7,987 nt of DNA from Anaerolineae bacterium. GTDB taxonomy: Bacteria > Chloroflexota > Anaerolineae > JAFGEY01. Where the stretch lies: contig JAFGEY010000027.1 in the NCBI GenBank assembly GCA_016931365.1, forward strand, positions 1-7,987. Direction: 5' to 3'. The notes beneath the pieces were generated by a model, which saw only the letters and a program-made list of their open reading frames with translations, had not been told where the DNA came from and did no database searches. Made by a program: the position numbers and the translations under genes. This document shows, piece after piece, positions 7,274 through 7,987 of the stretch; the first letter of the stretch is position 1; each line of letters starts with the position of its first letter.

Positions 7274-7840
7274 ATGGCTGGAGTTCCTAGGCTAAGAGAA
7301 CGGTATACCGATCAGGTCGTAGGCGAAATGATCAAGACGTTCAATTATGAGAACGTGATGCAGGTGCCACGCCTGGAAAAAATCGTGGTCAATATCGGTG
7401 TGGGTGAGGCCCTGCAGAATGCCAAGGCCCTCGACGCTGCGGTTGAAGACTTGCGCACGGTCACCGGCCAGCAGCCGATCGTGACCAAAGCGCGCAAGTC
7501 GATTGCGGCATTCAAGCTTCGTGAAGGGCGGCAGATTGGCTGCAAAGTCACGCTGCGCGGCAACCGGATGTGGGACTTTATGGATCGCTTGATGAACGTA
7601 GCCCTGCCCCGTCGCCGCGACTTTCGTGGCGTCTCGCCGGATGGGTTCGACGGGCACGGCAACTATACGCTCGGACTGTTGGAGCAGTTGGTATTTCCCG
7701 AAGTTAACTATGACAAAATCGACAAGATTCGCGGCATGGGGGTTGTGATTGTCACCACCGCCCGGACCGATGAAGAAGGCCGCCAGTTGTTGAAACTGTT
7801 GGGTATGCCCTTTGCCGAACGGGCTACACAGCAGCAGTAA
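7274..7840 (+). CDS. rplE: 50S ribosomal protein L5
   Basis: 5S rRNA-binding protein of the central protuberance that contacts S13 and P-site tRNA. The 188-residue product is slightly longer than the usual 179 or so through a short C-terminal tail ending in three glutamines. [16 protein letters not shown] at 31-46 is the L5 signature; [20 protein letters not shown] at 73-92, [20 protein letters not shown] at 115-134 and [15 protein letters not shown] at 141-155 follow. The start is ATG 7274 with GAGGAG at 7262-7267 (6-nt gap); an in-frame GTG at 7271 would add one residue. It follows rplX by 18 nt and precedes rpsN by 12 nt. No CGA arginine codon is used, unlike rpsN. Confidence 0.97.
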   Translation: MAGVPRLRERYTDQVVGEMIKTFNYENVMQVPRLEKIVVNIGVGEALQNAKALDAAVEDLRTVTGQQPIVTKARKSIAAFKLREGRQIGCKVTLRGNRMWDFMDRLMNVALPRRRDFRGVSPDGFDGHGNYTLGLLEQLVFPEVNYDKIDKIRGMGVVIVTTARTDEEGRQLLKLLGMPFAERATQQQ

Positions 7841-7852
7841 GAGGAGGAGACC

Positions 7853-7987
7853 GTGTCTAAAACTTGTATGCCTTATCGAGAGCAGCGTCGAAAGTACAAA
7901 GTGCGAGTGCGCAATCGCTGCCAGGTCTGTGGACGACCCCGAGGCTACATCCGTCGTTTCAAATTGTGCCGAATCTGCTTCCGTGAG
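7853..7987 (+). CDS. rpsN: 30S ribosomal protein S14, zinc-binding type (3' end outside window)
   Basis: Protein of the 30S head beside S3, S10 and S19. Only the first 45 codons are inside the window; the zinc-type family is about 61 residues, so roughly a quarter is missing. The product begins with GTG 7853, preceded by AGGAGG at 7842-7847 (5-nt gap). [18 protein letters not shown] (22-39) and RICFRE (40-45) give the zinc ligands Cys23, Cys26, Cys39 and Cys42. An extra Cys5 is present, and Lys37 stands where Gly is usual (KFG). Arginine is encoded by CGA in 6 of 12 cases, whereas rplE just upstream uses CGA for none of 19. This may reflect a different history for the gene, but the sample is small. 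Confidence 0.95.
   Translation, partial: MSKTCMPYREQRRKYKVRVRNRCQVCGRPRGYIRRFKLCRICFRE

Overview
The window is a bacterial ribosomal-protein locus read entirely on the + strand: the 3' end of a str-type cluster (tuf, EF-Tu) joined directly to the S10 operon and the start of the spc operon. The order is tuf - rpsJ - rplC - rplD - rplW - rplB - rpsS - rplV - rpsC - rplP - rpmC - rpsQ - rplN - rplX - rplE - rpsN (the last cut off by the window end). All 16 genes are recognisable from their protein sequence, and no protein-coding gene in the window is foreign to this cluster. Likely source: a Chloroflexota bacterium, perhaps Anaerolineae-like. This is inferred from the EF-Tu sequence (switch I region, the [10 protein letters not shown] stretch), tuf placed right before rpsJ, an L24 with a C-terminal zinc ribbon and a zinc-type S14. 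The phylum call is moderate confidence and the class call low.

Layout. Positions 1-1200 hold tuf, starting exactly at the first base, so its upstream control is not visible. 1201-1265 is a short spacer with a perfect 12-bp hairpin. rpsJ follows at 1266-1574. A 205-nt spacer (1575-1779) then separates rpsJ from rplC. It holds an extended -10 promoter candidate, several self-complementary segments and an 18-codon reading frame whose stop overlaps the rplC start as ATGA. From rplC to rpsC (1780-5535) genes are 5-28 nt apart. A 101-nt G/T-rich spacer with an imperfect 17-bp tandem repeat separates rpsC from rplP. From rplP to rpsN (5637-7987) the gaps are 1-36 nt, with no visible break between the S10 and spc parts.

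How it works together. EF-Tu delivers aminoacyl-tRNA to the ribosome; the other 15 genes encode structural proteins of the 30S (S10, S19, S3, S17, S14) and 50S (L3, L4, L23, L2, L22, L16, L29, L14, L24, L5) subunits. Same strand, tight packing and no terminator with a U-tract indicate one long transcript, possibly re-initiated by an internal promoter before rplC. Of the 15 ribosomal-protein genes, 14 have a purine-rich Shine-Dalgarno sequence 4-10 nt before the start; rplC alone does not, which makes its leader the most interesting part of an otherwise ordinary housekeeping region.

I see no new gene system, mobile element, CRISPR array, tRNA or rRNA. The points worth a second look are regulatory (rplC leader, tuf-rpsJ hairpin, rpsC-rplP spacer) or compositional (codon use of tuf and of rpsN), plus a few residue changes in conserved motifs of EF-Tu, L3, L2 and S14.
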